Positions 1 through 10,505 of a stretch of DNA of 64,000 nucleotides are shown in pieces; position 1 is the stretch's first letter; the number at the start of each line of letters is the position of its first letter. The position numbers were made by a program, and so were the translations under genes. Source of the stretch: Asterias amurensis (taxonomy: Eukaryota; Echinodermata; Asteroidea; Forcipulatida; Asteriidae); assembly GCF_032118995.1 (NCBI RefSeq), contig NC_092657.1, positions 13,096,139 through 13,160,138 of the forward strand. Direction: 5' to 3'. Below the pieces are notes generated by a model. That model was not told the origin of the DNA and made no database searches. It saw only the letters and a program-made list of their open reading frames with translations.

Positions 1-592
1 CTACGCCGTCGAACTAGAGGCAACGCTGAGAACCATAGAGGAAAAGTCAACCCTAAGTCGCCCTTTTCCTAATAGAAACAGTATGCTGACGCAACAATTT
101 ATGAGAGGCGTCAAAGACGAGAAAGTTACACAGAGACTCGCACCGATGAAGCCCAGAGATATGACGTTTCGGGAACTTCAAATTGAACTTCGTCAACTGG
201 AACGAGAGTCTAGGATTGCAGCAGCTGCAAAGACAGGAACCAAGCTTCAAGCTCAACAATTGCAGCAGATTCGTCCTCCATATCAGCAATCCTCACCGAA
301 AGTGCCAGATGTCAAGAGCCCCAAACCAACTACCGATCATGATGTGTTACAAGAACTTCTCGCCACTGTCCATCAACTAGTTCTGAGGGTAGATCATATC
401 TCTCATCAAACTCCACGTGGACCTCAGCAACCAAGAACAGACCAACATGCCTCTGGTCAACGAGTGTTCTACTGCCACAGATGCGGCAATGAAGGTCATA
501 TTGCCAAAGGATGCAGAAGTGCCCCTTTAAACTCCAACGGCCCACGGCCAATGGGCAAGCCGTCAGAGGCCGGGAATCAGCGAGCCCAGTAG
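1..592 (+). CDS. gag C-terminal part with one zinc knuckle (partial)
   Basis: The frame is open from base 2 of the window to a TAG at 590-592, so the N-terminus is missing; the first ATG in view (83) is internal. The C-terminal third carries one CCHC knuckle, C-x2-C-x4-H-x4-C, encoded at about 470-515 (residues YCHRCGNEGHIAKGC). Nucleocapsid knuckles of this type bind the element's RNA during particle assembly. The segment before it is rich in Gln, Arg and Pro, as in gag linkers. The pol frame overlaps the last 82 bases and lies one base back (-1), so pol expression would need recoding. The family assignment is sure; the start is unknown. Confidence 0.85.
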   Translation, partial: YAVELEATLRTIEEKSTLSRPFPNRNSMLTQQFMRGVKDEKVTQRLAPMKPRDMTFRELQIELRQLERESRIAAAAKTGTKLQAQQLQQIRPPYQQSSPKVPDVKSPKPTTDHDVLQELLATVHQLVLRVDHISHQTPRGPQQPRTDQHASGQRVFYCHRCGNEGHIAKGCRSAPLNSNGPRPMGKPSEAGNQRAQ

Positions 593-3500
593 TAAGTTCT
601 CCTTCAAACACTGCACCACGTCTGTCTTCAATATGCCACGGTGGTAACATACCTCTCCATCACCAGCAATTGATTGGTCCAACAAACGAAGACGTCGTCA
701 ACGTTAATGGTGTGAACTACACTGCCCTAATAGACTCTGGCTCCCAGATCACGTCGATAACGGAAGACATCTTGAGGCAAAACCCTGAGCTCCAGAACAT
801 GGAAATTTCTCCTTCAGAAGTCTCCATCGAAAGTGCTAGTGGGCACAGCGTTCCTCACCGAGGTGTCATCCCTTTAACCATCACTATAATGGACGTCGTC
901 TACAAGGATGTTCCTACATTTGTTGTACAAGCAGACAGTTACCGTAGAAACGTTCCAGTCCTCATTGGTACTAATGTCATCAGAGCAGTGAAGAGAGACC
1001 ATCAAGTGACAAAGAGTAATAAGTTCCTGCCTCCGAAGAGCTCTGCATGGTATGCAGCCTTCAACAGTATTTCTGCTTCAGAACCTGGTAGCCACAGCGA
1101 CGGTACCATCGGCTACGCTAGGTACATCGGCCGATACCCCCGAGTGATACCAGCAGGCCAAGAAGTAGACATCATTTGTCAGGCACCCCCTGGCAAAGGT
1201 CCGTACACTGCAGTAGTTGAAAACTTTCCTCGAAGCTCTTCATCTTTAAAAGTTAGCAACCTGGTCACAGATGTTGAATCTAACTGCCAAGTACCCGTGA
1301 GACTTTGCAACATCTCCGCCAAGCCCATAACCATCAAACGCAACTGCAAACTCGCACAGCTAGCATACATCCAGCGCATTGATGATCTACCACTCAATGA
1401 AGACTACGAAACGTTACAAGCTAGACAGGAAGACGAAGATGTTTCTCCTTCTTATCAGCTGAGCCAAGTCCATGAAAGTCCAGGAGATGTTAAACATACA
1501 CCACTTGTTGACCTATCCAAAGCGAAGTTAGACAGCGAGTCACAAAAGCAGCAGCTAGAGAGTCTCCTTCAGAATTACTCTGACGTATTCTCATCCAGTC
1601 CCCTGGACTTTGGATGTACGTCGACGATGAAGCACTCCATCCCACTCATAGACAATCAACCCTTTCGACTTCCTCACCGCCGAATTCCTCCTTCACAATA
1701 CCAAGCTGTCAAAGATCATCTCAAGGCCATGGAAGAAGCAGGTGTCATCCGCAGAAGTAACAGTCCATTCGCCTCACCGATAGTGATAGCCCATAAGAAG
1801 GATGGTTCACTGCGGATATGTATTGACTATCGTCGCCTGAACAGCAAAACTGTACGTGATGCATATCCTCTCCCTCGCATCGATGAAGCACTGGACGCTC
1901 TTGGAAATGCTCAACTCTTCACCACTCTAGATCTCACATCAGGCTACTGGCAGGTTCAAATGGAAGACGAAGACATACCTAAGACAGCGTTCACTACCCC
2001 CATGGGACTATTTGAATGTAATCGGATGCCCTTCGGCTTAGCAAATGCCCCAGCTACATTCCAACGTCTGATGATGACTTGTCTCGGAGAGCAAAACTAC
2101 GTCACGTGTCTTCTCTACCTCGATGACATCATCATATTCTCTGCCAACTTCGAAGACCATCTCGACCGCCTCTCTAAAGTGTTCTCCTGTTTGAGGCAAC
2201 ACGGTCTGAAACTGAAGCCGTCCAAGTGTAACCTCCTCCAAGAAGAAGTTAGATACCTCGGACACATCGTTTCGAACAAAGGCATTAGTACTGATCCAGA
2301 GAAGACGCAACAAGTAGAGCACTGGCCAACCCCCACTAATCGCAAGGAACTACAACGCTTCCTCGGCTTCACTGGCTACTATAGAAGATTTATTAAAGGA
2401 TACTCACACGTTGTCTCACCTCTCTACAAGCTCACTGCTGGTGACCCAAGACGAAAGAAGAAGAATACCAAAAACACCTCTCCATCTGTAACCCCACCTT
2501 TCATCTGGACAGAAGAGTGTCAGAACGCGATGGACATGTTAAAGCAGTACTTGACATCTCCACCGATCCTCGCCTACGCCGACTATTCACTCCCGTTTAT
2601 ACTCCAGACCGATGCATCAGGAGTAGGGCTCGGAGCTGTCCTCAGCCAAGTCCAAAATGGAACAGAGAGAGTCATCGCTTACGCAAGCAGAGGACTCAAC
2701 CCCGCCGAATCTCGCTACGCAGCACATAAGTTAGAATTCCTAGCCATGAAGTGGGCGATTACTGACAAGCTACGAGACTATCTTCTGGGCAACCAATGTA
2801 CCGTGCTGACAGACAACAATCCTCTCCTTTATGTCACTACATCTGCCAAACTAGATGCGACAGGCCAAAGATGGATTGCGGCACTATCTCAGTTCAATTT
2901 CACTGTTAAATACAAGCCCGGAAAGAACAATGGAGCGGCTGATGCACTCTCTCGCAAATCGCAAGCTGATACTTCAAGAAGTCTCTTGTCATTCCAAAAG
3001 GATGCAATCACAATTCCTCCCCACATCGTGCAAGCTATCTGCAACAGTCACCCACCCGCAACAACTCCCTTCATCGAACCTCCAATTGCAAGATGCGATG
3101 TCATGACACAGAGTCACACGTCACTCCCATCAAATGAGTTGCCGAGACTACAAGAGAAAGACATCATATCCGCTCAGAGAAGTGACACGGACATATCCAG
3201 AGTCATACACTATCTAGAGAAAGGAAGAAAACCAACCAGAGCAGAGAGGAGTTGTGAAAAGCTCGGATGCCTCATGTACCTAAGACAATGGGAAAAGCTT
3301 CACATGAAAAACGGCGTACTCTATCGTCTCAGAAAGACCCATGACGGATCAACAGCCGAACAGCTTGTTCTCCCTGAACAATTTCGACACACAGTAATGA
3401 CATCACTCCACAATGATTTCGGTCACTTGGGCTACGAAAGAACGCTCGACATCGCAAGAACCCGCTTCTTTTGGTCCAAGATGGCAAGTGACATCAAAAC

Positions 3501-5013
3501 TTGGTGTGAACAATGCAAGCGATGCTGCCTAAGAAAAACTCCGTCTACAAAAACGCGTGTACCTTTGGTCAGCATCACCACAACTGAGCCTATGGAATTA
3601 CTCTGCATCGATTACCTCAAGCTGGAAAGAAGCAAAGGTGGCTATGAAAACATTTTGGTAATCACAGATCATTTCACCAAGTATGCCCAGGCGTTTCCAT
3701 CTCGCGATCAGAAGGCAGGCACAGTTGCTAAGATACTCTGGGAAAAGATAATACAGCACTACGGATTTCCTGTACGACTACACGCTGATCAGGGTCGCAA
3801 CTTTGAAAGCCAACTCATCCGAGAATTATGCAAGATCTGTGGCATCAAAAAGAGCCGAACTACCCCGTATCACCCTCAAGGAAATGGCGTCACAGAGCGT
3901 TTTAACCATACGCTCCTTAACATGCTTGGGACATTAGAAGAAAATCAGAAGAAAGACTGGAAGCAATACGTCGAAATAATGACACACGCATACAACTCCA
4001 CACGTCACGACTCCACCGGTTATGCTCCGTTCTACCTGATGTTTGGTAGACACCCAAATCTACCAGTCGACTTGATGTTTGGACTCAATTCCACTCAGAG
4101 AGAGTCTACTTCAAACTATGCGGACTATGTAGAGCAGCTGAGAGAAAGACTACAGAAATCATACACAAGGGCCAGCGACTACGTCAAACAAGCGCAGTCG
4201 AAGCAGAAACGCCTGTATGACAGAGGTTCCTCCATCGCTCCTCTACGTCTAGGTGACAGAGTCCTCATCCAAAACAAGAACCCCATTGGCACATGCAAAT
4301 TAGCCGATAGATGGGAATCACAGCCCTATATTGTGATTTCAAAGCACAAAGATCTACCTGTGTACAGCCTCCGCTCCCTCGGTGACGGTAGAGAAAGAAC
4401 TGTGCACAGAAACATGCTGACTCCATGCATGTTTCTCCCACTAGAAGAGAACAACACAACAGCCGATGAACCACATCAGGAAACCCAGTTAGAGTCAGAC
4501 GAACATCAGGAGAGTGAGAAAGTTCCAACTATCATGGATCATAGTGAAACTAGCGACGAAGAGATAGACATAGACTTCATCCCAGTAGAAACTGAATCTT
4601 CGTCAATGTCTCCTTCACTATCTCCGTCACTATCACCTCCTGTCCTCACACCAATCATAGATCTTGAGCCAAGCAATGTCGTTGAAGTTTCCCCTCCTGT
4701 CGCACCACCGCAACTTACCCCTGAGTTACTGGAAACCCAAACTATTGATGTTACAGATGAGTCGAACGACACTGAAAGTACGGTATATCTTTCGCCACCG
4801 AGCCCTAGACCTATCAGAAACAGACAGCCGCCCACAAGGTTTACCTATGACTTCATAGGTCAAACCAAACAACTGCAAGCACGAGATACATCACGCCAAG
4901 AAAAGATATGCAATGGACGACGACTGTTCGACAAGTGGAAAGAGCCTACTATGGCTAAGACAAGAAGAAAAGCTTGTCTGCGTCTCCTTCTGCAAGAACA
5001 CAGTTCCATCTAA
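511..5013 (+). CDS. pol: pol polyprotein: protease, reverse transcriptase, RNase H, integrase
   Basis: This 1500-codon frame is uninterrupted. In order it shows an aspartic protease with the D-S-G triad at residues 75-77; a reverse transcriptase at about 390-570 with YLDD at 536-539; an RNase H at about 695-800 starting with the TDASG motif (Asp701); and an integrase. The integrase has an H-x4-H-x26-C-x2-C zinc site (His967, His972, Cys999, Cys1002) and a DD35E core (Asp1034, Asp1093, Glu1129), then a chromo-less C-terminal module with a GPY/F-like stretch near 1245-1310. The last 180 residues are a Ser/Pro/Thr-rich tail. Residues before about 40 overlap gag in another frame and are probably translated only after a -1 shift, so the ATG at 511 need not be a real start. 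All catalytic residues are present, so the copy may be recently active. Confidence 0.95.
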   Translation: MQKCPFKLQRPTANGQAVRGRESASPVVSSPSNTAPRLSSICHGGNIPLHHQQLIGPTNEDVVNVNGVNYTALIDSGSQITSITEDILRQNPELQNMEISPSEVSIESASGHSVPHRGVIPLTITIMDVVYKDVPTFVVQADSYRRNVPVLIGTNVIRAVKRDHQVTKSNKFLPPKSSAWYAAFNSISASEPGSHSDGTIGYARYIGRYPRVIPAGQEVDIICQAPPGKGPYTAVVENFPRSSSSLKVSNLVTDVESNCQVPVRLCNISAKPITIKRNCKLAQLAYIQRIDDLPLNEDYETLQARQEDEDVSPSYQLSQVHESPGDVKHTPLVDLSKAKLDSESQKQQLESLLQNYSDVFSSSPLDFGCTSTMKHSIPLIDNQPFRLPHRRIPPSQYQAVKDHLKAMEEAGVIRRSNSPFASPIVIAHKKDGSLRICIDYRRLNSKTVRDAYPLPRIDEALDALGNAQLFTTLDLTSGYWQVQMEDEDIPKTAFTTPMGLFECNRMPFGLANAPATFQRLMMTCLGEQNYVTCLLYLDDIIIFSANFEDHLDRLSKVFSCLRQHGLKLKPSKCNLLQEEVRYLGHIVSNKGISTDPEKTQQVEHWPTPTNRKELQRFLGFTGYYRRFIKGYSHVVSPLYKLTAGDPRRKKKNTKNTSPSVTPPFIWTEECQNAMDMLKQYLTSPPILAYADYSLPFILQTDASGVGLGAVLSQVQNGTERVIAYASRGLNPAESRYAAHKLEFLAMKWAITDKLRDYLLGNQCTVLTDNNPLLYVTTSAKLDATGQRWIAALSQFNFTVKYKPGKNNGAADALSRKSQADTSRSLLSFQKDAITIPPHIVQAICNSHPPATTPFIEPPIARCDVMTQSHTSLPSNELPRLQEKDIISAQRSDTDISRVIHYLEKGRKPTRAERSCEKLGCLMYLRQWEKLHMKNGVLYRLRKTHDGSTAEQLVLPEQFRHTVMTSLHNDFGHLGYERTLDIARTRFFWSKMASDIKTWCEQCKRCCLRKTPSTKTRVPLVSITTTEPMELLCIDYLKLERSKGGYENILVITDHFTKYAQAFPSRDQKAGTVAKILWEKIIQHYGFPVRLHADQGRNFESQLIRELCKICGIKKSRTTPYHPQGNGVTERFNHTLLNMLGTLEENQKKDWKQYVEIMTHAYNSTRHDSTGYAPFYLMFGRHPNLPVDLMFGLNSTQRESTSNYADYVEQLRERLQKSYTRASDYVKQAQSKQKRLYDRGSSIAPLRLGDRVLIQNKNPIGTCKLADRWESQPYIVISKHKDLPVYSLRSLGDGRERTVHRNMLTPCMFLPLEENNTTADEPHQETQLESDEHQESEKVPTIMDHSETSDEEIDIDFIPVETESSSMSPSLSPSLSPPVLTPIIDLEPSNVVEVSPPVAPPQLTPELLETQTIDVTDESNDTESTVYLSPPSPRPIRNRQPPTRFTYDFIGQTKQLQARDTSRQEKICNGRRLFDKWKEPTMAKTRRKACLRLLLQEHSSI

Positions 5014-5485
5014 TAACCCCCCCCCAATTGTATATACACTGTATTATTATTGATTGTAACTCAATGAAGATAACGAAGTATTATTTAAATAATACTGTTA
5101 TAGAGAGAAAGAAACAAAAAATCTCTCTGAGTTATGTTCATTTCGTTATAATTGTTACTTTCAATGTGTCAAGATATTGAAGTTGTAATGTAATTAACTT
5201 CTGCATTAAGTTTTGTCTACCAAAATGACAGAGTCTTTTTTGAAGGAACCATTTAGAGATGTATTTAAATTACTGGTGTTCTGCTCCTTAGTTATAGAAT
5301 ACTTACCTTTTTGTTGTTCTAACTAAATGCTTGGAACACCAGAGTTTTGTTTAAAGGTTGGATGGTATGGAAGACATTTGCCACCATTTTGTTTTCATAA
5401 GTTGTAAAATTTCCATTGTGTAAATATGTAACATAGGTTATGTTAGTTGCATGCCGAGGACGACATTTTTCTCCAGGGGGAATAA
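5014..5485 (+). other. untranslated stretch between pol and 3' LTR
   Basis: This stretch is AT-rich, has no open frame, and ends in a purine-rich run with five Gs (about 5474-5485) directly before the TGTCAC start of the LTR. A run like that is the expected plus-strand primer. It contains no env. Confidence 0.6.
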
Positions 5486-5594
5486 TGTCACGGGTGCGAT
5501 GCGACCCCCCCCCCCCCACGTTTATTTTTATGTTACGTAATCATTTGCTTTACTTGCATGGCTAGCGCCCTCTGCGGGCTGCTTTCCGGTTCAA

Positions 5595-5654
5595 GAGCAT
5601 TCTGTTTTGGGCCGAAGACCTTAACTGACGTCTTTGCGTGTCTTCACCCAACAG
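5595..5654 (+). repeat. 60-bp LTR direct repeat, copy 1
   Basis: This segment is identical over 60 bases to 6097-6156. Its last bases, CAACAG, are followed by GTAAAG, so it reads like an exon end at a 5' splice site. The second copy is followed by ATTCAC and lacks that site. Confidence 0.85.
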
Positions 5655-6096
5655 GTAAAGATCTTGTTATATTTTGCATTTAAATGTTTTCCTAATTACT
5701 ACTTAGATTAAATAGTATGTAATAAGCACTATCCTCAAGTCTCAATTTGTTTATAGAATGTTGTTGACTTTAGTCGATATCTGGTTGCTTTTGCAACATC
5801 ACGCTAGCTATTTATTGATTTGCGGTGTTTAGATATATTTATTACCTCTAGAGCCTTTCCTAATAATCTTAGCAGTGTTACTGAATGTAACATTTTGGAG
5901 ATCCTTTAGTTTATTTTATCATTGCTTCTGGGATTGGAAATAACCTGTTTATATTGCATTTCACCGTTAATTTGCCTTAAATCCAAGATGGCGGTCGCGT
6001 CCTTAATTTTGGCGCGAACCGCGAGTATTGTTTTATCGTTTCATTGTTTATTCTTTTAAAGTTTAGTTTATGTAATTATTATTGTATATTTTGTAT

Positions 6097-6156
6097 GAGC
6101 ATTCTGTTTTGGGCCGAAGACCTTAACTGACGTCTTTGCGTGTCTTCACCCAACAG
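6097..6156 (+). repeat. 60-bp LTR direct repeat, copy 2
   Basis: This is the second perfect copy, 502 bases downstream and just before the poly(A) signal. It may mark a duplicated transcription-start or leader segment within the LTR. Confidence 0.85.
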
Positions 6157-6176
6157 ATTCACCGTTTACAGATCTC

Positions 6177-6182
6177 AATAAA
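6177..6182 (+). terminator. AATAAA poly(A) signal of the LTR
   Basis: The hexamer lies within the LTR, upstream of its 3' border, where retroelement poly(A) signals usually sit. Confidence 0.6.
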
Positions 6183-6245
6183 ACTAAAGAGCTACTATAT
6201 GATCAGACTTGCCGTTTCATGCCCGTACTTATTCCAAGGGTCACA

Positions 6246-6491
6246 TGTATATAATAACAAACCTGTGAAAATCTGAAAAAGTTGCAAGATAATAATGAAA
6301 TAACAAAAACAACCTTGTCACATGAAGTTTTGTGCGTTCAGATGCTTGATTTCGAGACCTCAAACTCTAAATCAGAGGTCTCGAAATCAAATTCCTGGAA
6401 AATTTACCCTCTCTTGAACACTACGTTACTTCAGAGGGAGCCGTTTCCCACAGTGTTTTATACTATACCAAATCAATAGTGTCCACTGCCT
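6246..6491. mobile_element. TTAA-type MITE family 1, partial, cut by the LTR element
   Basis: This is the right part of the window's commonest repeat. It includes the internal hairpin made of two facing copies of GATTTCGAGACCTC and the end GTGTCCACTGCCT, followed by TTATAA. The left third is absent; the LTR ends where the repeat would continue to the left. Confidence 0.75.
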
Positions 6492-6599
6492 TTATAAACA
6501 CAAATAATGATACAACCAATTCCCTCAAAGTATAATTTTGTCAAACAAAATATTAATTTTGAATTATGTGAATGAAAAGTTATTTTGACAGTTTTGAGG

Positions 6600-7140
6600 T
6601 TATGATTTACCTGGGCAAGTGGAAGTTATTACTCGGCTATAGTCGCGCCTCAAATAGCTGGGACTTCGACTAGTCGCAAAACTTTAATTTCCATTGTCCA
6701 ACATCCATGGCGACATTATGTTTGCAGAAGGCGCAATAAAATAAAAACTCGTACTGAAAGGATTGAAGGATTGTGTCAATGACGTCTGGTGCTGTTTTGT
6801 AAAAAGTTGTTGTGAATAGTCGTGAGCGACAAAAGTGGCTACTTTTATAATACATAGTCGTAGCAGCACGATTAACCGAGTGGGTTGAATACGACTCGAC
6901 AAAGCTTTCAAAAGCAGTCGCAATTTCCAAAGAGTTGTTCCAAAAAAGATATGGTTACTTTCCAAGATATACGCAGCTACGCTTACATTCCAAGATACGC
7001 TTTCGTTCCTTCAAGTTACGCTATAATTCCATCAAAAGGTACGCTTTCAATAATGAGTCAAGCCATACGCTAACATTCAAAGATACACAGCTACGCTTAC
7101 GTTCCAAGATACGCTTTTGCCACAAGTCCACAACATTTGA
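6600..7140. other. gene-free stretch with short direct repeats
   Basis: A GACTAGTCG-type motif at 6669-6677 resembles the repeats at 19.4-19.8 kb. At about 6968-7000 and 7085-7115 a sequence built from ACGCAGCTACGCTTAC and CCAAGATACGCTTT occurs twice. No coding signal was seen. Confidence 0.4.
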
Positions 7141-8911
7141 AATAAATTTAAGTAAAATATATACTATAGTCTAGGTAGGCTTACCTTAAGTTGTAGACTT
7201 GTTTGTGACTAAATGCTCACTACGTACAGCTGCATTTCTTTGCTGAGCTGAATTCCACTTGACCAAAACATAAACTTTAGAAGTAGGTCTTCACAAACAA
7301 TGCACTTCTTTACTAACCGTAATTCCAAATAATCAGTTTTATATATCGGAAAAAAAACTGCACCTGTTTCACACAACTGGAAAAACCCATCCGTATGAAT
7401 AGAGTTCAAATGATACAAGGGTCGTTTTTCAATCTAAGGTGGCCTGTTGCAACCATTGTAATTGTTGTGGAATAGGACTTTTAATTATTGCGAAAAGCTC
7501 ATTTTAATTTGATAACTTATGAATGTAGAGTTAGACGGATTTGAAACTCGACGTTTCGATCAGTATGCTAATTTTCCAGGCGACGATCAGAGCATACTGT
7601 TAAAAACTTGGAGGTTAAACTTAATGGCTCTTTTTAGAATCACCGCAACTGAATTAGGGATTTCAATTACATGGTGTTACGGTAAACCTTACTAGACTAA
7701 ATAATTCCAAGTGGATTTGACAACATTTTCCTTTGAATCCAGATTTCATTAACCAATAAAACAAAATAAGGGGACATGATCATGCTAGGGACAGCTTACA
7801 AATACATCAAAAATAGGGCAATGTCATTTTAACAAATACTTGTTACCAAACACTCTCCTATAAATTATAAAATGAAACTCTTGACCAATCCGTTGATGAA
7901 CAATGTCAAACTTGTGTGAAAAACAAAAACGATTAGGGCATGGCGAGTTAAACTTCAAAATTGCATAGACGCTTTGGAAGTTAGCCCCTTTTTCTTGTTG
8001 CACGGTCCCCTCCACAACAAAGCTATATCAAACAATACTACACATGGCAGCTCACAACTTTTAATTGTGTACCCGTGGTAGATATTGGGCACCGTACATT
8101 CCTGTACAGTTAAAACAAAACTCATAACAACACCATGAACTCTATGCATGATCATCACATTTCCTAAAATTGACATTTTTATTTGTGACAACAACACTAC
8201 TGATGTTGTTTGTGTTCCCAGAAGCCCGACGATGTCAACCAAACCACTTGACTGATAACAATACAATCACTAACTAGTTGTGTTTGCGTGTTTTTTTTTA
8301 TGCGTTTTATTTATAGTGTGGTGTGAAGTCCGTTTTGGGGACTACTTATCGTTATGCGTCTCGGTAAATATTTATTTTGGCAGACTATGATGGCAACACG
8401 TCCCACCTCTTATGCCATCAAACTGTGTGGGCTTACACTCTATACATGTATGTTACTTCTGTTTGCTCCTATTTTGGTACTAGTTAAAACATCAAGCGCA
8501 AGTTATAAAAAGAACCAACAAATAATCAAAACAAAAGCCGTGTATAATAATAAGTAAATTGAATGGTGGATGCACATCTTGGATGGAAATAATCTCGCGT
8601 GTTCCTTTTTGAAGTTCAATAATTTGGCCAATGGACCAGTTTTAATAAAGGCGGTCCCTCTATTTGTCAACCTTTTTTACAATTAAACCCTAAAAAGGGA
8701 GACTTTAGTTATACAGGCGACGGAGACTGTCTTTAAGCTGCCGCTGCAGTGGTAGGATGCCTTTATTCAATCATAATGCTTAATAGTTAACATACAGCCG
8801 TCTTAAACAGCGCTCTAAGCGTTTAATAATGCTCAGTAGTTAACATAAATTACCGATTACAATCATTTTGAAAATAATGATTACGCTCTTATAATCTCCC
8901 TCGACTCTTAA

Positions 8912-8912
<1 letters not shown>
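7141..8912. other. gene-free stretch, nothing recognised
   Basis: The sequence is AT-rich with only short random-looking frames. One frame at 8354-8557 has a hydrophobic stretch, but neither splice context nor family resemblance supports it. Confidence 0.4.

Positions 8913-8957
<45 letters not shown>
8913..8957. repeat. (ATT)n microsatellite
   Basis: This is a nearly perfect ATT tract of about 45 bases. Confidence 0.9.
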
Positions 8958-8958
<1 letters not shown>

Positions 8959-9180
8959 TTTATCAACACGATTCTGTGCTTCTGTCCTTACCTGATGTGA
9001 CAAAAATGGTAAACTCACGTATGCTAAAAATGTGACATTTTTAAAACGCAACTTTCTGACGTTCACGTTCACGTATTTGGTCGCTTATGATAAGGCTGAA
9101 GCCAAGAAGCGTACAAAAGTTACCGTAATATGGCAAACATCACTTGGTTAAACAATATTCCATATGTACATCGCAAACAT

Positions 9181-9390
9181 AACGTCTCAGTACCGTTCAA
9201 ACTGACCAATAATGTCTCAGTACCGTTCAAACTGACCAATAATGTCTCAGTACCGTTCAACCTGACCAATCATGTCTCAGTACCGTTCAAACTGACCAAT
9301 AATGTCTCAGTACCGTTCAACCTGACCAATCATGTATCAGTACCGTTCAACTTGACCAATCATGTATCAGTACCGTTCAAACTGACCAAT
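9181..9390 (+). repeat. 30-bp minisatellite, seven units
   Basis: There are exactly seven 30-base units, with variants at only a few positions. Because 30 is a multiple of three, one frame stays open and reads a repeated N/H-VSVPFK/NLTN peptide within a 98-codon frame at 9130-9426. Each unit would carry an N-x-T/S-like site. I see no promoter, signal peptide or splice site, so I treat it as a minisatellite. Confidence 0.85.
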
Positions 9391-10085
9391 CAAGCTGGAA
9401 AGATCCTAACACAACATCGTCCGTGACTTGGACCTGGGCCATGAACATCACAGTCAGTCGAAATCAAACAATTTTATTATTGAACATATATCGATATACA
9501 TACAACAGTATTCGACCTCGGGATAATTAAGAAAAATGATTCTAACTAATTCTAACGCTTCAATCTCAAAAAGCTATCAACAAAAAATGAGGATCTTTAC
9601 AAAAAAGCTGCCTCAAAAACAATAATCCGTTGTATCCAGTCACTATTTGGTGACTGAATAATGGTTGACGTTGACTTTCTTTTTAAATAACATACTTTCA
9701 AAGGGAACTTAACATAGCTTTCAAATGTAAAAAGCATGTTGAGATTCATCTTACTTCGAAGTAATCTGGTTATGTAATAATATATCACATTCATCGCCCA
9801 TTGGTTGAATCTGAGAAGTGTAAACTTTCAGTTGCATTTCTCAGATTGTGGAATCATTTTAGTTTCTTTTTTTTTTTCCTGCTTGGACATTGCGCAGGAT
9901 TTCCGGCGATATCTAAAAACTGTGAACACCTTTTGCCATGCAATTTCAGCAGGTTAGTAATGTATACATATATATTAATACAATATTAAATCAAATCCAA
10001 CGGTTTAAAATACCAAAGGTTTACTCTATCCCAATGATCTTAACAGGTAGGCATATCCTGTTGTGCATGTAAATACGAACTATAA
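9391..10085. other. gene-free stretch, nothing recognised
   Basis: The stretch is AT-rich with no feature I can support. Confidence 0.4.
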
Positions 10086-10310
10086 CCAAAGATTACAGAG
10101 CGCCGCAAGGCGCAAGATGCGGAACTAAAGCTTTATCTAATGTTGGAACGTGAAATACGCATGGGCGCCATTTCAGCAAGTGAATGTTTTGTTTCCCATT
10201 GATAGGAACTATGGTCATTATCTGCACTGATCTGCACTGATCTACTGTTGTATCAAAGAAGTTACTTGCAGAAATGGCGTCCAGTGGGATTTCACAAGTG
10301 AGCGCCCTCC
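10086..10310. mobile_element. palindromic short element, family P (copy 1)
   Basis: The sequence from CCAAAGATTACAGAGCGCCG onward matches, in opposite orientation, the element at 47563-47813. Its two halves are imperfect inverted repeats: GAACGTGAAATACGC...GGCGCCATTTC faces GAAATGGCG...GGGATTTCAC. The right-hand tip is missing in this copy. It contains a short local duplication of TGCACTGATC. Confidence 0.7.
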
Positions 10311-10384
10311 ATTAATCTATACCGAAATGCACAAAGCTACTTTTTGATCAACGCGTAGCTGAGCTGCTGAGCACAACAAAATTC

Positions 10385-10505
10385 AAAATATTGTCGGCAG
10401 TATTTTTAGCTCCAGCTCCTTCGGCTCGGGCCTTAATCACACGGCAACGACCCTGCCTGTTTTAAACGACCGGTAAAGAACGAGTCGCTACCCTTTTATT
10501 CCCTT
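10385..10505. repeat. half of a palindromic element related to 10900-11067
   Basis: It shares the order TTCGGCTCG, ACGACCCTGCC, AAACGACCGG and CCCTTTTATTCCCTTA with the right arm of the foldback at 10900-11067. The left arm is not evident. Confidence 0.5.

Larger units (their letters stand above)
1..6245 (+). mobile_element. Ty3/gypsy-type LTR retrotransposon, 5' part outside window
   Basis: The element runs gag end, pol, an untranslated stretch, a purine-rich tract at about 5474-5485, then a 3' LTR. The order protease, reverse transcriptase, RNase H, integrase is diagnostic of the Ty3/gypsy (Metaviridae-type) group. The 5' LTR, primer-binding site and start of gag lie before base 1, so total length, LTR identity and target duplication cannot be seen. 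No env-like reading frame follows pol. The open 1500-codon pol suggests a young copy. The base after the LTR continues directly into the middle of a TTAA-type short element (6246-6491), so the retroelement seems to have inserted into that older repeat. Confidence 0.93.
5486..6245 (+). repeat. 3' long terminal repeat (about 760 bp)
   Basis: The LTR starts TGTCACGGG right after the purine tract and ends GGGTCACA, giving TG...CA borders with a short imperfect inverted repeat. An AATAAA at 6177-6182 about 60 bases before the 3' end fits the R/U5 region. It holds a C-run (about 5504-5517), a motif with the YY1-like core AAGATGGCGG followed by a TTGGCGCGAA box near 5986-6020, and a 60-bp perfect direct repeat. 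The borders are inferred because the 5' LTR is outside the window. Confidence 0.75.

Noticed and set aside
9130..9426. Secreted repeat protein from the 30-bp minisatellite
   Set aside because: No signal peptide, promoter or splice signal; kept as a minisatellite.
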